64,000 nt of DNA from Paenibacillus xylanilyticus. Lineage in GTDB: Bacteria; Bacillota; Bacilli; Paenibacillales; Paenibacillaceae. Below are positions 39,347 to 47,774 of this stretch, in pieces; the first letter of the stretch is position 1, and each line of letters opens with the position of its first letter. The position numbers and the translations under genes are program-made. The notes below the pieces were generated by a model. The model saw only the letters and a program-made list of their open reading frames with translations, was not told the DNA's origin and made no database searches. The stretch spans positions 4,591,001 to 4,655,000 of the forward strand of contig NZ_CP044310.1 of the NCBI RefSeq assembly GCF_009664365.1, in the 5' to 3' direction.

Positions 39347-40279
39347 TTATGCCCCCTTCCGGCTTTCCAGCTTAATTCTAGGATCAATCAGCACATATGC
39401 GATATCTGTAAGGAAACGTGCCAACATCAGGAGGATACCATAGAAAATCGTAATCCCCATGATCATTGTATAATCCCGGTTCGTGATACTTTCTACAAAT
39501 ACTTTACCAATTCCCCCGATGTTAAAGATTTGCTCAATAACGACGGAACCCGTGATGATGTTAGCTGTCATCGGACCCACATAAGTTACAACGGGAAGAA
39601 TACCGTTACGAATAACGTGTTTAAACATGATTGCAGGCCATTTCAGACCTTTGGCTTTTGCTGTCTTAATGTAATCCGCGTGCAGTACTTCGAGCATGCT
39701 GGAACGCGTCAAACGTGCGATAAAGGCAATCGGGGATGCAGACAATGCCGCAACCGGAAGTACATAGTCAAGCGGTCCGTCGAATCCCATAACGTTAAAC
39801 CAGCCCAGTTTGAAGGCGAAAACGTATTGAAGCAGGGATGCGAGCAAGAAGCTCGGTACCGCGATACCAATTACCGCCAGGATCATCGTGACATCATCGA
39901 TCAGCTTACGATGGTAAACTGCAGCGATAAGTCCTAGCAAAACCCCAACGACGACAGAGATCACAATAGCAAAGATCCCCAGTTTCAGAGATGCTGTAAA
40001 TGTTTGAGTAATCATGTCGCTTACTTCTTGATTCAGATATTTCATTGAAACACCAAAATCACCTTTGAGAATTCCACCCATATACTTCAGGTATTGTTCA
40101 TACATCGGTTTGTCCAGCCCATACTTCTCTTCCAGTAGTGCCCGAATTTCAGGCGATACTTTTTTCTCGGATGTAAAAGGGTCACCCGGAATGGCCTTCA
40201 TCAGGAAGAAGGTTGCTGATGCGAGTATGAAAAGCGATAGCAGCATAAATAGCAATTTTTTCAGCACGTACTTAACCAA
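39347..40279 (-). CDS. Peptide ABC transporter permease, OppB/DppB type
   Basis: A 310-residue permease. The N-terminal segment VKYVLKKLLFMLLSLFILA is typical of OppB, followed by PGDPF and the transporter domain with MLEVLHADYIKTAKAKGL. I chose the TTG at 40277-40279, ten bases after GGAGG; the longer frame runs through a terminator hairpin. A 189-base gap with that hairpin separates it from the binding-protein gene. Confidence 0.93.
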   Translation of the reverse strand: MVKYVLKKLLFMLLSLFILASATFFLMKAIPGDPFTSEKKVSPEIRALLEEKYGLDKPMYEQYLKYMGGILKGDFGVSMKYLNQEVSDMITQTFTASLKLGIFAIVISVVVGVLLGLIAAVYHRKLIDDVTMILAVIGIAVPSFLLASLLQYVFAFKLGWFNVMGFDGPLDYVLPVAALSASPIAFIARLTRSSMLEVLHADYIKTAKAKGLKWPAIMFKHVIRNGILPVVTYVGPMTANIITGSVVIEQIFNIGGIGKVFVESITNRDYTMIMGITIFYGILLMLARFLTDIAYVLIDPRIKLESRKGA

Positions 40280-40399
40280 CCCTTGCACACCTCCAAAAAC
40301 AATATTTTGTATACAAATCGATTGTAGAATTAGACATGAATAAAGTCCAATCCATTTATCGGAAATTTCAAGAATTATAAGGAAAATCGGTGCACATAC

Positions 40400-40441
40400 A
40401 AAAAAATCGGGATATATATGGAATTCCACATATATATCCCG
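40400..40441 (-). terminator. Internal terminator between the binding-protein and permease genes
   Basis: CGGGATATATATG (40408-40420) and CATATATATCCCG (40429-40441) are perfect 13-base arms; on the minus strand the stem is followed by ATTTTTTTG. It should stop part of the transcripts after the binding-protein gene. Confidence 0.85.
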
Positions 40442-40468
40442 AAGTAATCATATAGACTTCAGAACAAC

Positions 40469-42169
40469 TTATTTCTCTTCCAGATATGCACGAGTGAAGT
40501 CAATTGCTCCACTGAAATCAAGTTGTACGCCTTTCAGGTAAGGCTTAGTCAAAGATACGTTAGTGTAGTAGTAAATCGGCATTACGCCCATTTCATCTTG
40601 AATCAGGATTTTCTCAGCGTCAGCAAATGCAGCCATACGTGCAGCTGGATCAGCAGATTTTACAGTGTCTTTAACATCTTTGTCGTACTGTTCGTTGCTG
40701 AATTTGGAATCATTGTTTGTGTTTCCAGTAGTCCACATTTCCAGGAAGTTGTATGGATCGTTGTAGTCAGCAGACCATCCTGCACGAGCGATTTGGAAGT
40801 TTTGGTTTTGACGGTTCTCAAGGAACACGCCCCACTCTTGGTTTTCTGTTTTCACGTCAACACCAAGATTTTGTTTCCACATATCTGCAATCGCCAAAGC
40901 AATTTTTGCGTGACCATCACTAGTGTTATAGATCAAAGTAACAGCTGGCAAAGTTGTGTATCCTTCTTCTTTCATACCTTCAGCAAGCAATTTTTTAGCT
41001 TCTTCAACATTTTCAGTGAAGTAGTCGTCTTTGTGCTCATCACGGAATTCGCCGTTTTCACCACGGATACCTGGAGGTACAAAGCCGAATGCTGGGATTT
41101 GTCCACCTTGTGTAACCTTGTCAACGATCAATTGACGTTGAATGGACATTGCAAATGCTTTACGGATTTTAACGTTGTTAAATGGTGCTTCATTTACGTT
41201 GAACTGGTAGTAGTACGTACTTGCAATACCTGTTGCTTTGAATTCATCCGGCAATTCCGCTTTTACAGAAGGAATTTGGTCAGATGGAATTTCACCGTTA
41301 GGTGCACCAGTGTAATCCAGTTGTCCAGACTTGTAAGCTTGCAGCTCGGAAGCACTGCTGCTTGTCAGGGACATGTTGATTTCAGACAATTTGATGTCGG
41401 AAGCTGCGTGGTAGCCTTCGTTTTTCTTAACTACGATTTTTTGACCTTTAGCGTATTGATCCATTACAAATGGTCCGTTAACGATCATGTTTTTGTAGTC
41501 TGTGAAGAATTTATCGTTTGTGTCAGCAGATTGGTGTACTGGGTAGTACGTGTAGAATGCTGTCAGACCCAAGAAGTAAGGTGTTGGGTTTTCCAACGTT
41601 ACTTCAAGTGTGTGCTCATCAGTAGCTTTTACACCCACTTGGGAGAAATCTGTGATTTTAGTACCTTTGTAAGTTTCGTCTTTGCTGAGGTTGTAACCTT
41701 CAGCGCCTTTGATGTAGTACAATTGGTACGCGTACGGGGAAGCCGTTTCCGGTTTCAATGCACGTTCCCAAGAGCGAACGAAGTCTTCTGCAGTGATTGC
41801 ATCACCGTTGCTCCATTTAGCGTCCGGGTTCAGGTTGAACACATATTTCAAACCATCTTCGGAAATTGTCCAGTCTTTTGCAACGCCTGGTGCTTCTTTA
41901 CCATCAGCATCGATGCGTACAAGACCTTCATACAAGAATTTCAGAACAGTGTTGGTTTGGCTGTCTTTTGCCTGAGCCGGGTCCAACGTAGGAGGTTCAG
42001 CTGTCAGGTTAATTTTCAGCACTTGATCTTTTGCGAGACCGCTTTCCTCGCCTGCAGAGCCAGTTCCCGTGTTACTTGTTGTGCCTTCATTTTTCGATCC
42101 GCACGCTGCAAGTACGGTACCGAACGCCAGAATCAGCGTCAAAAGGACTAATAGACTTTTCCTTTTCAT
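40469..42169 (-). CDS. Peptide ABC transporter substrate-binding lipoprotein, OppA/DppA type
   Basis: A 566-residue SBP family 5 protein that captures peptides outside the cell. The signal peptide ends in the lipobox LAAC with C23, so it is an LspA substrate. The family signature is near 90-115 (VAKDWTISEDGLKYVFNL). Features such as the long lobes and YYTNVSLTKPYLKGV near the end are those of OppA-type oligopeptide binders. It is first in the operon, with a TATAAT box at 42211-42216 on the minus strand and GGGGGAAAG as RBS. Substrate could be nutrient or signalling peptides; the sequence does not decide. Confidence 0.95.
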   Translation of the reverse strand: MKRKSLLVLLTLILAFGTVLAACGSKNEGTTSNTGTGSAGEESGLAKDQVLKINLTAEPPTLDPAQAKDSQTNTVLKFLYEGLVRIDADGKEAPGVAKDWTISEDGLKYVFNLNPDAKWSNGDAITAEDFVRSWERALKPETASPYAYQLYYIKGAEGYNLSKDETYKGTKITDFSQVGVKATDEHTLEVTLENPTPYFLGLTAFYTYYPVHQSADTNDKFFTDYKNMIVNGPFVMDQYAKGQKIVVKKNEGYHAASDIKLSEINMSLTSSSASELQAYKSGQLDYTGAPNGEIPSDQIPSVKAELPDEFKATGIASTYYYQFNVNEAPFNNVKIRKAFAMSIQRQLIVDKVTQGGQIPAFGFVPPGIRGENGEFRDEHKDDYFTENVEEAKKLLAEGMKEEGYTTLPAVTLIYNTSDGHAKIALAIADMWKQNLGVDVKTENQEWGVFLENRQNQNFQIARAGWSADYNDPYNFLEMWTTGNTNNDSKFSNEQYDKDVKDTVKSADPAARMAAFADAEKILIQDEMGVMPIYYYTNVSLTKPYLKGVQLDFSGAIDFTRAYLEEK

Positions 42170-42230
42170 CTAACACTTTCCCCCTAAATTGATGTGGTTT
42201 ATGTTTATAGATTATACAACCACCGGTCAA

Positions 42231-42270
42231 AAAAATCTACATTACTTTTTCAGAAAGTAATGTTTTTTTC
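42231..42270. terminator. Bidirectional-type terminator between DUF3397 gene and oppA
   Basis: ACATTACTTT (42239-42248) pairs perfectly with AAAGTAATGT (42254-42263) around five bases. The plus strand continues TTTTTTC and the minus strand AGATTTTTTT. It ends the panE-DUF3397 transcript just before the oppA promoter. Confidence 0.8.
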
Positions 42271-42320
42271 AGTTTTCGACAAAATCGACACATTTTTTAG
42301 CCGTTTTGCGTTATGTAACC

Positions 42321-42695
42321 TTACATCTGTTTCATTAAGTATCTAAATAAGCCAAATATAGTAAACAAGACATACCCAAAAGTCATCATTACAAAGGCCA
42401 TGCGCCAAACGGCCCGGAACATTCGACCCCCATCGACCTTTCCTTTCAGCCTATTTTGAGCCCCTCCAATCAATCCAAGTGCAATTAGTATGAGTATCAT
42501 TGTTAAATAAAATCCAAAATTCGAATCAAATGTTAAGTTGAATAACGCCGAAACCGAGAAAATCAGAAAAACTGTGGTGACATCCATTGCGGTGCGAAGT
42601 GAAGCTCGTTTATCCTTTTTCCACCCATACATGGCCCAGTACACAATAAGAAACGGAAAAAACGGTAGTATGCTCAGCACAATAAAAAAACCCAT
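42321..42695 (-). CDS. DUF3397-family membrane protein
   Basis: A 124-residue protein with four hydrophobic segments and charged loops (YGWKKDKRAS; GGAQNRLKGKVDGG), the pattern of the DUF3397 family found next to panE and bshC in Bacillales. Function is unknown. Its ATG overlaps the panE stop by one base (TAATG), so the two are coupled. Confidence 0.8.
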   Translation of the reverse strand: MGFFIVLSILPFFPFLIVYWAMYGWKKDKRASLRTAMDVTTVFLIFSVSALFNLTFDSNFGFYLTMILILIALGLIGGAQNRLKGKVDGGRMFRAVWRMAFVMMTFGYVLFTIFGLFRYLMKQM

Positions 42696-43657
42696 TAACT
42701 CACTCCTTCCGGCCTAATTCCTTCGATCAGATGAAGCATTAATTCATGCTGCGGAGCAGTCATCCCACACCGATGCGCCAGTTGTACCATTTGCCCACTG
42801 ATGGATTCCACTTCGGTACGCCGCCCTTGCATAACATCTGCGAGCATTGAGGATGTATTCGAAGCCGTCGATCGACAAACGGATAGAATTTCCTCCCACA
42901 TGTCTGTACCCACCATAATATCGCTAGCCTTATAAATGGCTGAAGCTTCATCATATAAACGGCGCATGACCTCTAAGCGATAATCATTCTGAAGCAATCC
43001 TCCATTCGGTATTCTCCATATCGCGGTGAGTGGATTAATGACAGCATTGATCAGAAGCTTCCTGTATATCAGCTTATCGATTTGATTCGACGCTGTACAG
43101 TTAAATCCTGCCTGCTGCAATAGTGCCTGCAACCGAACTTCTTCCAGATTCCGTGAGGCTTCTTTCTCTAGTTCTTTCGTATGTACATCTCTACCAAACC
43201 AGGTATGTCCCTCACCAGCCCGTTTTACCCCGTACTGCAACCTCTTGGCACCTTCAGTAGTAACTGCCCGGTATATGCTGGACAGCGGCAAGGCAGCTTG
43301 TATCTTCTCAATATGGCCCATCCCGTTCTGGAAGCAGACAATGTTAAGAATATAGTCCTTCATCGTCTCCATGCTATGAATAACATCATCTATACTTGTC
43401 TGCTTAACCATGAGGAGAAGCCAGTCACCAGGTTGATCATGCCAGTGAGCAGATAATTCGCTAATTGAATAGGCCTGAATATGTTGAGGAAGCAATTGGA
43501 TCTTCTTCCCCTGCTCTGTAATCGTTAGTCCGTGTATACGCAGTTCTTCCGCTTGTTCAGGCGTTCTTGTCCAAAACCGCACAGCATAACCCGCAGCCTG
43601 AAGCTTTCCTCCATATAAAAGACCAAGTGAGCCAGCTCCTACAATGTCGATCACCAT
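42695..43657 (-). CDS. panE: 2-dehydropantoate 2-reductase (ketopantoate reductase)
   Basis: PanE reduces ketopantoate with NADPH in pantothenate and CoA synthesis. The 320-residue product has the N-terminal nucleotide motif DIVGAGSLGLLYGGKL, a typical central domain with TTEGAKRLQYGVKRAGEG, and a C-terminal helical domain with KLLINAVINPLTAI. The ATG at 43655-43657 has AGAGGG about seven bases upstream. B. subtilis ylbQ lies at the same place. Members of this family can act on other keto acids. Confidence 0.88.
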   Translation of the reverse strand: MVIDIVGAGSLGLLYGGKLQAAGYAVRFWTRTPEQAEELRIHGLTITEQGKKIQLLPQHIQAYSISELSAHWHDQPGDWLLLMVKQTSIDDVIHSMETMKDYILNIVCFQNGMGHIEKIQAALPLSSIYRAVTTEGAKRLQYGVKRAGEGHTWFGRDVHTKELEKEASRNLEEVRLQALLQQAGFNCTASNQIDKLIYRKLLINAVINPLTAIWRIPNGGLLQNDYRLEVMRRLYDEASAIYKASDIMVGTDMWEEILSVCRSTASNTSSMLADVMQGRRTEVESISGQMVQLAHRCGMTAPQHELMLHLIEGIRPEGVS

Positions 43658-43719
43658 GAGACATCCCTCTTCCACTCTCAATACTTACTTCTATATATAA
43701 TAGAACAAATATTTCAAAC

Positions 43720-43764
43720 AAAAAACCCGTCTTACCTGCCGTTTGTAACGGAGATGTGACGGGC
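43720..43764 (-). terminator. Rho-independent terminator after the rsfA-like gene
   Basis: CCCGTC (43726-43731) pairs with GACGGG (43758-43763), enclosing an inner CCGTT/AACGG hairpin. The minus strand continues TTTTTTGTTTG. It lies 36 bases after the stop of the rsfA-like gene. Confidence 0.75.
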
Positions 43765-43799
43765 CTGATCCAATATCGTCATTCTTACAATTTGTTCCG

Positions 43800-44450
43800 T
43801 TATTCAATTCGTTCCAGATTGCCGTTGGCATCCATTTTGAAACGAGTTTTTAGTTCCTCATCTTCTTCAGCCAGAAAAGCAAGCCTGCGTGCACGATCCA
43901 TGATCTGAATCAATGCCTTATAATCATCATTTACGACACGGTAATCGGTTTGTACTTCATTCACTTGTTTGGATAAACGGTCATTTTCACAACGAAGCTC
44001 ATGGAGTTCATCTTCTTTTTCACGAAGTTCCTTTTCGAGCATTTTGAGTTGACGCCCATTTTCCTGAACATTTCCTTTCCACTGGCGCAAGAAGCGAATT
44101 ACTGCATCAATGGATAAGGAGTCTTCTGACACTCCATCGGCCTTGTACAGGCTTTCTTCCGTATCCAGTGTAGATAGAGCTGCGACCTGTGGTCCAAGCA
44201 AAGCTGGCTGTTTTCGGAGATAACTTCTCTTTTGACGCTGTGCCTTCGCATTGCTGATGGCAGACTCATACTTTTTACGCACACAGCTGTTCCAGCGAAA
44301 ACCGCAAGCGGCAGATGTTCTGCCTATTTTTTCGCCCACTTCCTCGAAGGCCGCGAGTTGTGTGCTGCCTTCCCGAATATGCCGTAAAGTCACCTCAGCC
44401 AAGATCAAATCGTCCTCTGTACTCCAAGCATCCTGTCTCACTGCAGTCAT
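43800..44450 (-). CDS. RsfA-family (prespore-type) transcriptional regulator
   Basis: A 216-residue protein with an N-terminal Myb/SANT-like DNA-binding domain (about 1-65; WSTEDDLILAEVTLRHI, then GRTSAACGFRWNSCVRKKY) and a C-terminal coiled coil (about 115-190). This is the RsfA layout; B. subtilis RsfA adjusts SigF/SigG forespore expression, and its paralogue YlbO is encoded beside panE as here. The start ATG follows AGGAGGG. Confidence 0.85.
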   Translation of the reverse strand: MTAVRQDAWSTEDDLILAEVTLRHIREGSTQLAAFEEVGEKIGRTSAACGFRWNSCVRKKYESAISNAKAQRQKRSYLRKQPALLGPQVAALSTLDTEESLYKADGVSEDSLSIDAVIRFLRQWKGNVQENGRQLKMLEKELREKEDELHELRCENDRLSKQVNEVQTDYRVVNDDYKALIQIMDRARRLAFLAEEDEELKTRFKMDANGNLERIE

Positions 44451-44689
44451 GCTATAATACCCTCCTAACAACATCCTAAAATAACCGTCCTCATTACCGG
44501 TTTCCCGGTTGGTGAATTAGGTATAAAAGCTGCTTCATTCATTCTTATGCCTCTCATAGAGTTCATAGAATTGATTTCATACTAAAATGTATGTCCATAT
44601 TTGCGAGCACTCATACCTTACATATGGAAAAGGTGACCTATTTGCTGACGGATTCGATAAAAAAGAATTCGCTTTCATATCCAATTCTG

Positions 44690-44718
44690 TTTACACCTTT
44701 TTCCTTTCCCGGTATAAT
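44690..44718 (+). promoter_or_regulatory. Consensus sigma-A promoter for the DUF2626 gene
   Basis: TTTACA (44690-44695) and TATAAT (44713-44718) are separated by exactly 17 bases, ahead of GAGGAGG and the GTG start at 44764. The rest of the 313-base gap back to the rsfA-like gene shows no other clear element. Confidence 0.88.
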
Positions 44719-44763
44719 GTTGTGTAGACAATCTATGATCGTACATAGAGAGGAGGACTAACC

Positions 44764-45000
44764 GTGGCACGCATGTTTCGGGTACTCGGGTTCTTCACGC
44801 TAACGATTGGCCTGATGGCTTTTGCGGGAGATTTGGTCGAGATGGCTTTGCTCTTTTTCCTGCAGACTGCGTTTTTCGTCATTTTGGGGTATTTAAAATT
44901 CACCGAAAGAACATACATATTGCTCTTCTGGGGTTATATGATCGTTACTTTCACAGGGTTCAGCTACTGGACTGTGTTCCAAATGGGGTTGCCGCTTTAA
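44764..45000 (+). CDS. DUF2626-family small membrane protein
   Basis: A 78-residue protein with two or three hydrophobic segments. The arrangement MFRVLGFFTLTIGLMAF, then LFFLQTAFFVILGYLKFTERTY, matches the DUF2626 family (YqgY in B. subtilis), of unknown function. The GTG start is preceded by GAGGAGG at a good distance. A strong promoter and its own terminator make it a one-gene transcript. Confidence 0.85.
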   Translation: MARMFRVLGFFTLTIGLMAFAGDLVEMALLFFLQTAFFVILGYLKFTERTYILLFWGYMIVTFTGFSYWTVFQMGLPL

Positions 45001-45015
45001 TCCGCCAACAGCATC

Positions 45016-45049
45016 AAAGCGATTCGGCCATATGCCGTATCGCTTTTTT
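45016..45049 (+). terminator. Rho-independent terminator after the DUF2626 gene
   Basis: AAAGCGATTCGGC (45016-45028) pairs with GCCGTATCGCTTT (45034-45046), with one mismatch, followed by TTTTGTTTTT. Confidence 0.9.
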
Positions 45050-45196
45050 GTTTTTCCTTTATGACTTGCTGATTAATGGGTTGTTTTCAGAGTTATGTAA
45101 CCACTAAGGATATTTCAAGATTTCATTTCATATATTGTCTGGAAGACAGAAGCCTGTACAATGAATATTGTACTTAAAGGAAAGGAGAATGATGCG

Positions 45197-46276
45197 GTGA
45201 ACCGTCGATATAGCATTTGCGCCCTAATCCTATGCATACTACTATTTGGTCAACCTACATTGGCATATGCCTATGGGGAACCTTCACCTGAGGAAACACG
45301 CGAAATTTTGCAGAAGAGTCTGTCCATCGTGGAAATCGATCATGAAATTGAACGTATTGCCGTAAGGCAGAAGGAACTCAATCAACAGCAGGAACAATTG
45401 AATGTTCAGCTCCAGGAACAGGAAGATCAAATACATATTCAGCAAGATCGGGCAGGTGCTGTGGTTAGGTCGTATTACACTGGAGAACGAGACAGCCTTC
45501 TCATGACGGTCCTGGGGGCCAGATCGTTCAAAGACTTGTTTATCTTGTTTGACTACTACCAAATTATTATTGGCAGAGATCAGGCAGTGCTAAGCAAATA
45601 TCAGGACCGTTATCGCAGCATGCAGGAAACTTCCATGAAAATAAGTCAGACTACAGCTGAGCTGGACGAACTAAAGACCAATCTGGTAAGTCAGCGAGAA
45701 CGTGTCGTCGCATTGCAGAAGGAAGTAGACGGACAAGTTTCGGCAAGCGGGAACCCGGCAGCCATTCAGAAGTTAATGGAGGAATTGACCATTTATTGGG
45801 AGAATGTTGGCATTTACGAGGTCAAACGTTATTTCAGAGCACTAGCAGCGGCCATGCAAAATCTGCCTCAGTTTATACAAGAACAGAATGGCGGAATTTC
45901 CACAACCGGAACAGCTTATACCATTCGAATTGAACAAGACGATCTGAATCAATTCCTGCGTGAACAGAACCCGATCTTCGAAGATTTCGCCTTTCAGTTT
46001 GACGAGGACCGAATTACAGCCTCCGGACAGCGTGATCAGTTACAGCTCAGTATTGAGGGTCATTATACGGTAGAAAACGAACCTCAGAACTCGATCCGTT
46101 TTCATGTAGATAAACTTGTTTTTAACCAGTTAGAACTACCTGATACGACAAGACGTATGCTTGAAAAGGAATTTGATCTTGGATTCTACCCGCAGAAGAT
46201 TCTGTCCTTCGTGAAAGCTACAGATGTATCGACAAGCAAAGGAGTACTTGAAGTTAAACTCGCTATATCATTTTGA
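45197..46276 (+). CDS. Secreted coiled-coil protein with PcsB-like N-terminal region
   Basis: A 359-residue exported protein of unknown function. A signal peptide covers about residues 1-25 (ends LAYAYG). Then comes a long coiled coil (about 30-190) interrupted by VRSYYTGERDSLLMTVLGARSFKDLF, which resembles the coiled-coil regulator part of PcsB/CwlO-type hydrolases. No NlpC/P60 or peptidase domain follows; the C-terminal 170 residues are a separate soluble domain. I start at the GTG 45197, eleven bases after AAAGGAG. It might regulate a wall hydrolase, but that is inference. Its end overlaps the next, convergent gene by nine bases. Confidence 0.72.
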   Translation: MNRRYSICALILCILLFGQPTLAYAYGEPSPEETREILQKSLSIVEIDHEIERIAVRQKELNQQQEQLNVQLQEQEDQIHIQQDRAGAVVRSYYTGERDSLLMTVLGARSFKDLFILFDYYQIIIGRDQAVLSKYQDRYRSMQETSMKISQTTAELDELKTNLVSQRERVVALQKEVDGQVSASGNPAAIQKLMEELTIYWENVGIYEVKRYFRALAAAMQNLPQFIQEQNGGISTTGTAYTIRIEQDDLNQFLREQNPIFEDFAFQFDEDRITASGQRDQLQLSIEGHYTVENEPQNSIRFHVDKLVFNQLELPDTTRRMLEKEFDLGFYPQKILSFVKATDVSTSKGVLEVKLAISF

Positions 46277-47551
46277 TGATTGCTGTATGTTTAACATGTC
46301 ACTCACATATTGATTCGCAGAAATCTCTCCATGAATAAACTGTTGAACTTTCTTATTATATTGTAATACAAGCTCGGGGTTATCCATCACAGGAGTTTCA
46401 GATGTTTTGGACACGAACCATTCTCGACCATTACCACTCATTATTTGCCCTTCGGCTGAGAGCTGCTGAGACACTGTGTTCAATTGCTGCTGTTGGCCAG
46501 GCAAATGATGAGCTTGCTCGTACCAGTCTGATTGCACGGAATTGGAGGTCATGCCCTCAATCCATCGACTGGCCTGCTCTGCTTCATGTGAACCCGACGT
46601 AATTACGAAACTTCTGGACGTAACAAGTGCAAGGGGTTTGAACATAATCCGATTCGGCAGACGATCTTCAGTTAATGCCAGATCATTGTTCACCAGTTGG
46701 GAAAAAGGGGTCACCACCATTAACGCTTCTTCCTGCATATCCTTATCAATAAAATCCGGGTTGGTATTTTGGACCTGAATGTAAGGCTGAACCCGGTTCA
46801 GCACCTGCAGCGCCTGTTCATTTCCCCCAGTTATATGCGACTCCGTTGCCGTTTTCAACGTACTCGGAGCGACTCCAGACCCAAACTCATTTAACCAAGC
46901 ATCTGCTGCATAAGCATCATCGATGTTGATCGCAAGTAACTTCTGGCTCTTATTCTCCATTTGATTAATAATCCTGGTCCACTCATCCAAGCTTTGTGGT
47001 AACCGTTCCAACCCTGCATCAGCTAGAGATTTGGACCGTGATGCAAGAACGTAAGGGTCGAAATCAAATGGCATTCCCCATTGATAACCATTCCACTCTG
47101 TCTTCTCCCGCAATGGAGATACCGAGTCACCGAGCGCCTTCGACAACGTTGTTGCATTTAAAGGGTACAGATGCCCTCTTTTGGCATAACCCTGAATTTC
47201 CTCACTATCAAGCAGGATAATATCCCCGCTGTCCCCTACAGCAAGCTCGTTATCCAGTACCTCCTTGTATGTATCCGAGACTAGATTCCGTAGCTTGATT
47301 TTCACCACCCGTGCGGCAGCAACTTGTTTTGCGATTGCCGAGAACACCTGAAACTCACTTTCAGACATCGAAACGACAATTTCAACTGGCGCCTGTTGAT
47401 TCTCACTACGGGTTACAGCATTGGGGAAGGCATCATTCTCCTGATCTTGATCTTGGTTCTGTGGTACTCCTCTAAAATCAAAGCTCGGAGACAGGATCGT
47501 CAATGAAAGCAGCAGCACTGCAAATAAAACAACCTGATGTCTACGCTTCAT
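46268..47551 (-). CDS. Extracellular solute-binding protein-like protein, no lipobox
   Basis: A 427-residue protein with an uncleaved-anchor or signal sequence (about 4-25) and a fold resembling family 1 (sugar-type) binding proteins: IVVSMSESEFQVFSAIAKQ, then WNGYQWGMPFDFDPYVLASRS and ALVTSRSFVITSGSHEAEQA. It lacks the cysteine lipobox usual for Gram-positive binding proteins, and no permease or ATPase gene is adjacent. It may therefore be an orphan or partner another system. ATG behind GAGGTGGAG. Confidence 0.7.
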   Translation of the reverse strand: MKRRHQVVLFAVLLLSLTILSPSFDFRGVPQNQDQDQENDAFPNAVTRSENQQAPVEIVVSMSESEFQVFSAIAKQVAAARVVKIKLRNLVSDTYKEVLDNELAVGDSGDIILLDSEEIQGYAKRGHLYPLNATTLSKALGDSVSPLREKTEWNGYQWGMPFDFDPYVLASRSKSLADAGLERLPQSLDEWTRIINQMENKSQKLLAINIDDAYAADAWLNEFGSGVAPSTLKTATESHITGGNEQALQVLNRVQPYIQVQNTNPDFIDKDMQEEALMVVTPFSQLVNNDLALTEDRLPNRIMFKPLALVTSRSFVITSGSHEAEQASRWIEGMTSNSVQSDWYEQAHHLPGQQQQLNTVSQQLSAEGQIMSGNGREWFVSKTSETPVMDNPELVLQYNKKVQQFIHGEISANQYVSDMLNIQQSSK

Positions 47552-47707
47552 TAACTCTCCACCTCGCTCCCTATATTTTTCCTGTAAAGTTTATTGTAAC
47601 AAAAAAGTAGTACTCCTGTCCTATCCTGCCAAAAAACATATTTTTGAGATTTTGCATACTAAGAAAATACATAGGTCTGTGCAATAACTCTTTTTAAATA
47701 ATTCAGC

Positions 47708-47743
47708 AAAAAAAGACCGGCTCCAGCGAGCCGATCTTTTTCT
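47708..47743 (-). terminator. Rho-independent terminator after the PhoH-family gene
   Basis: GACCGGCTC and GAGCCGATC pair around CAGC (about 47715-47736), with A-runs and T-runs on both sides; the minus strand ends GTCTTTTTTTGC. Confidence 0.9.
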
Positions 47744-47774
47744 ATATTTTCCCGGGAAATATATCCGCTTAAAT

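Noticed and set aside
40523-42151. A 542-codon open frame on the plus strand
   Set aside because: It lies antisense to the oppA-like gene, is rich in Cys/Phe/Val from codon-complement bias and has no domain; it is a shadow.
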